Assembly: GCF_000003815.2 (NCBI RefSeq)
Contig: NC_049980.1
Span: 22,023,249-22,087,248, forward strand
Length of the DNA stretch: 64,000 nt
Source of the DNA: Branchiostoma floridae
Lineage: Eukaryota > Chordata > Leptocardii > Amphioxiformes > Branchiostomatidae
Direction of reading: 5' to 3'
A program made the position numbers and the translations under genes. Each line of letters starts with the position of its first letter. Within the stretch, counting starts at the first letter, position 1. Positions 61,301 to 64,000 of the stretch are shown one piece after another. The notes below the pieces were generated by a model, which saw only the letters and a program-made list of their open reading frames with translations, did no database searches and had not been told where the DNA came from.

Positions 61301-62853
61301 ATGTGTTTATCTTTCATAGATTTACCCTGTGATTGGTCCTCATAAAAATTTGGAAAATGTATCCTTCGCTCCTCATTCAGACTCAAAGAAAGCTGTGTTA
61401 GGCACAGCCCAAAATGTACATTTTTCTTTGATTTCCTACACAGACTTGATCATGATCACAGGCTATCTATGCACATTCCTCTACTCTTATCAGCATGAAT
61501 TGAATGAGACAGGTTAATAAATTTGATGCTTTTGATTTCAGTCCATCAAGGCATGGGAGAAGGCCACATGTCTGATCTTACAGCGAGAGGCAGCACTGTC
61601 CCATCTGGAGAGGTTTGAACGGCAGGCGTCTGATCCCAACAGGTTTTTTGAACGAGGTACTAGGTCTTTGTGGCTTAGATTTTTATAGTTCATCATGTCT
61701 TTTGGCACCCAGGAAGTATGTTTTGGACTCTAATGTACAGGTGCTGCACAGTGGCAAGCTGTACTTTGATATATAACGTTCTTGGTTAGAATCATTATGA
61801 AGACCTCCATGTAAAACTATATCTTTGAATTTATACTTCATAGGGGAACCTTGGCACAACTTTTGATTCTTTACATGGTCCAGTACCTTTTTTTTTCTAA
61901 TGAAATATTTCTTCTACTTAAAGGGTACAGAGGTTCATCTGTGGCCAGAATGGAAGAGTCCAAACAACGAACAGAGCTTCTAAGGGTAAGAGTCTATGAT
62001 AGACAAGGAAGGATGCTTTTACAGGAGACTTTCTTTACATATAAAATATGTTGCCACGTTTTTCTTCAGGTTAACAGTTGTGCATGTTTTCTTTTGTTGT
62101 CCTTCTTTCTTACAACTATCATATTATATGACATTTAAGGAATCTTCTGAAGATGAGTTCTGAATCAGGAATTTACTCAACACCACTATGATTTGCTGGT
62201 CTAGATTTAACATTGGAATTCACTTTTGTATGGCTTTGTATCAACAAAATAGGAAATACACTACATCAATCATCTTTTATTTCATTTTTCTCCGAACACT
62301 GACATCTTATCCTATACTAATAATTTTCCCTTTGTCCACAGCGTCTTGATGTCCTGGACAAGAAGGCTGGTGATGCTGTGAAGAAAGTGGCCACAAATTT
62401 CCAGGATAGCATTTCATTTCAGGTACAAATCTCTGTTGTAAAGCTTTATAAAATTCTGACCTTCACAAACGTGCCTTTCTAAAAAGAGCACAAGGTAAAG
62501 ACATTGGATTATATTCACTCTATCACACTGGGTTTAGCAATACATAGATTTTACTCTCAGACTTTGTTTTCATGCTGATCGTTTACTATCAGACGAGTTT
62601 AGTATTGCACTTTTTACATCAGCCAACAAACTGAATTGTTATTTCCTGTAATGCTTCTGACTCTGAGAGTAAAATATCTTTATCCCTGCAGGGACGACCA
62701 TATATGGACAAGATGAAATGGGACCGAACGGAGATGTTGTATTGGCTCCAGCAGGAGAGGAGGGAGCAGGCTCTGGAGATAGGCATGATGACTCAGGTAC
62801 CGGTCAAGGTGGCCGAACTGGCTCCCATACAACTGTCCAGGCCTGTTCTGTAG
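49332..62853 (+). CDS. CCDC87: Coiled-coil domain-containing protein 87
   Basis: Coding exons: 49332-49436, 50379-50451, 50913-50962, 51247-51360, 51871-51942, 52061-52157, 52349-52430, 52587-52776, 52932-52997, 53391-53484, 53885-53957, 54254-54440, 54972-55012, 55359-55473, 56053-56217, 56835-57053, 57465-57625, (57901-58348), (58796-58831), 59115-59261, 59486-59598, 60130-60245, 60527-60744, 61141-61269, 61542-61656, 61924-61985, 62342-62422, 62692-62853. All phases agree; the total is 1,177 codons with the stop if the bracketed exons are used. Shared with vertebrate CCDC87: RRGIFSG, LELSRP, KSQSMPEL, DLPPLLQ, VRVSERVSL, SDHVLFDQ, KSTINTDDYLKYL, MAIKYSS, ASDPNRFF and the C-terminal DKMKWDRTEMLYWLQQERR. 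Coiled coil sits near 56080-56150. Vertebrate CCDC87 (about 850 aa) is linked to sperm acrosome function in mouse. Confidence 0.9.
50663..50702 (+). repeat. Third copy of the GC-rich dispersed repeat
   Basis: CTGCCCGGCTGGGCGCTGGT and TTGGAAAAGTGACC here match the paired copies at 8649-8690 and 8823-8858 with a few changes. It is intronic in CCDC87 and stands alone, without an inverted partner nearby. Confidence 0.5.
51531..51745. mobile_element. MITE with TACTGTAAATGCA-type ends and CGCGAA modules
   Basis: The left end GGTACTGTAAATGCAGAAAT and the reverse complement of the right end (GGTGCTGTAAATGCATTTAA) pair, both continuing into GTTCGCGG. The interior repeats short modules of the type ACCACCGCGAA and AATTAAA(A/G)CC. 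It lies in the CCDC87 intron between 51360 and 51871. No ORF. Confidence 0.75.
53558..53638. repeat. Intronic fold-back repeat, 81 bp
   Basis: GGTGTAACAGGCTAGAATATA at the left edge (53558-) is the reverse complement, with one change, of the right edge ending GGCCTGTTACACC at 53638. The middle contains further partial copies of a GCCAGA(A/T)TATACC word. It is a small hairpin-forming insertion in a CCDC87 intron. Confidence 0.75.
57110..57215 (-). mobile_element. tRNA-derived SINE fragment in a CCDC87 intron
   Basis: On the minus strand an A-box-like TGGCCAAGTCTCTAGGC (57188-57204) is followed about 30 bases on by a B-box-like GGATTGATTCC (57151-57161), the spacing of a Pol III internal promoter. 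Downstream is CCTTGGGAAAGACACTTG, which resembles the conserved block after the tRNA part in many invertebrate SINEs. It cannot be a functional tRNA, because no acceptor stem pairs. Confidence 0.5.
57901..58386 (+). CDS. CCDC87 internal exon made of a 30-bp minisatellite
   Basis: The acceptor TCTCTTCCAG at 57900 and the first base T complete the AG left by the previous exon to give Ser, so the frame is right. The exon starts with about 50 basic residues (INRRKRIVRRALQRGRL), then encodes about ten copies of a decapeptide of type KSLGKPQDLT. Two donors are possible: GAG|GTTGCT at 58348, which keeps the phase needed by the exons at 58796 and 59115, and GG|GTAAGG at 58386, a better consensus that would need another exon to restore phase. 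A third option skips this exon by using CAG|GTGGGG at 57572. Vertebrate CCDC87 has no such repeat that I know of. Confidence 0.6.
58058..58347 (+). repeat. 30-bp tandem repeat, nine full copies plus two-thirds
   Basis: Units start every 30 bp from 58058: GGGAAACCTCAGGATCTGAC plus AAAGAGCTTA, with variants. The last copies (from 58238; GGAAAACATCAGGATCTGA type) are almost identical to one another, while the first ones differ most, so the array has grown recently at its 3' side. The period is a multiple of three and the frame is kept throughout. Confidence 0.93.
58796..58831 (+). CDS. Possible 36-bp CCDC87 micro-exon
   Basis: TTATACAG precedes it and ATG|GTAGGT ends it. Its 12 codons (APGTAAKPGPVM) run phase 0 to phase 0 and join cleanly to the firm exon at 59115. 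It is short enough to be a chance match, so it is offered as optional. Confidence 0.4.
62548..62675. repeat. Short inverted repeat in the last CCDC87 intron
   Basis: ATTTTACTCTCAG (62548-62560) and CTGAGAGTAAAAT (62663-62675) are exact reverse complements about 100 bp apart. The right arm lies just upstream of the final exon's polypyrimidine tract. It may be the remnant of a MITE. Confidence 0.5.
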
Positions 62854-64000
62854 GAGTCACCCGTGCTAACCAGCAGAAATGATTCTGATTGTGGATTCCT
62901 GTGTTTGTGGTGAAGAACTGTTGTGAAGGCAACTTGTTTTAGTGGCTAATATACAGAATTCTGGTGAAAAACCCGTCCAAAGAGCACAGATGTACATGTA
63001 GTGTTACAATCAGGTAGATTGTGCCAAAATTGTTAAGGCCCATGTCACAAATCTTTACCGTCTGAAAATATTAACAGCACTCCTAGTATTTATTGTAACA
63101 AGTGTGGCCATGTGTGAAAGCACTCTTTGTGTTTTACCTTTCATCATATTTATGTTGTTCTTGCAGAATATGATTCCATTGTCCATCCATCAACTGTACA
63201 GATGTAATCTATCAATTATTGATCTATGCAATACTGTGACTTGATTTGTGAAATCTTCTTGCGATCCTTGTAAACAAAGATGCCTTCTGATGAAGACATT
63301 TAAATAATGCTGTGCCTTGTGATCTTTTAGTAGTGAAATCAAGAGGAGTTTGCTGTGGAAGGGCCCTTAGGGAGTAAGGCAGAGTGAAACAACTTTCTAT
63401 TGCAAGCTCCCTTTTGCTGGTACATGTGTTAGAGAACCTTAATCAACGTTGAAAATTGCAAACCAGCCCCCCCCCCCCCTAAAATAAAAGCCATCCCCGC
63501 TCGAAGCCAGTGCAAAGAAGGCTACTGATGAGCGTCAAGTGATAACAACATAAACCACCTGTTAATAAGCCGTCATGCCACACCTTTAATGCACAAGTTT
63601 ATCTCACACAAAAAGGCAGCTCTCCACACAGTATACTTGGTATTGTTCATACTGGATACCTAAGAAACCAAGTGCTAAGCATTGCACATATCAATAAATA
63701 TAGCTACAAAAAATAAACTCATAACATAAAAATATGCATCCAAAGACACAAACTTTCCAGATTTTGTGTGTTGTACATTGACACTTCAACCTTTTCTACA
63801 ATAGAACACAAATTTAAGGATGACACCATCCTTCCAACATTGTCTTGCTGCAGGCTTTCAGTCAATCTGACAATAAACTAGAACATAATAAATACCGTTT
63901 TAGAGTCAAGCATATAACAATCCTGCATATAACTAACTGAGATAAATAAAACCATTTTTCATATTGCATCTCAAACAATACAATCAGCTCCTAATTGTGC
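62854..64000 (+). other. CCDC87 3' UTR and downstream sequence
   Basis: After the TAG at 62851-62853 no further exon is seen. A run of 13 C (63467-63479) lies just before AATAAA at 63483-63488, a candidate polyadenylation signal. The last 500 bp are AT-rich and could be the 3' UTR of a gene beyond the window on the other strand; I see no coding frame. Confidence 0.5.

Overview
This is an animal (metazoan) nuclear window. Coding sequence is split into short exons with GT...AG junctions, introns carry fold-back elements and a SINE-like sequence, and one assembly gap is filled with exactly 100 N. The gene set (a PLEKHO1/2-type PH protein, TRMO, PIGP and an intron-rich CCDC87) together with the mix of short non-autonomous elements fits an invertebrate deuterostome best. 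A cephalochordate (amphioxus) is my leading guess; this is inference, not proof.

Layout. Positions 1-25,091 hold no host gene I can support. They contain an N gap inside a TTAA-flanked inverted-repeat element (1899-2090), an internally deleted mariner copy (3334-3915), a 4.05-kb LTR retrotransposon with identical 162-bp LTRs and a tRNA-Leu-type primer site but only a protease-like ORF (10955-15005), and a 394-bp TIR element (20608-21001). From 25 to 42.8 kb lies a plus-strand PLEKHO-like gene. Seven exons (33497-42767) are firm and two alternative 5' exons (25092-25229 or 27630-27641) are plausible; its long 5' intron is packed with fold-back MITEs. Converging on it from the minus strand is TRMO (44577-48692, six exons, 401 aa), a tRNA t6A37 methyltransferase. 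Its first intron contains a complete, single-exon PIGP gene on the same strand (48043-48420). Head-to-head with TRMO, across about 640 bp, starts CCDC87 (49332-62853), with about 28 coding exons including one made of an in-frame 30-bp minisatellite. The last 1.1 kb is 3' UTR/intergenic.

How the genes relate. They are not an operon. TRMO acts on tRNA, PIGP starts GPI-anchor synthesis in the ER, CCDC87 is a sperm/cilium-associated coiled-coil protein and PLEKHO is a membrane-phosphoinositide adaptor. The links are structural: a shared TRMO/CCDC87 promoter region, a nested PIGP, and convergent PLEKHO/TRMO 3' ends. Exon models were built by hand from splice-site consensus and codon phase. The TRMO model sums to a whole number of codons, as do the seven firm PLEKHO exons, and the preferred CCDC87 model does as well, but its middle (57,573-59,114) stays ambiguous.
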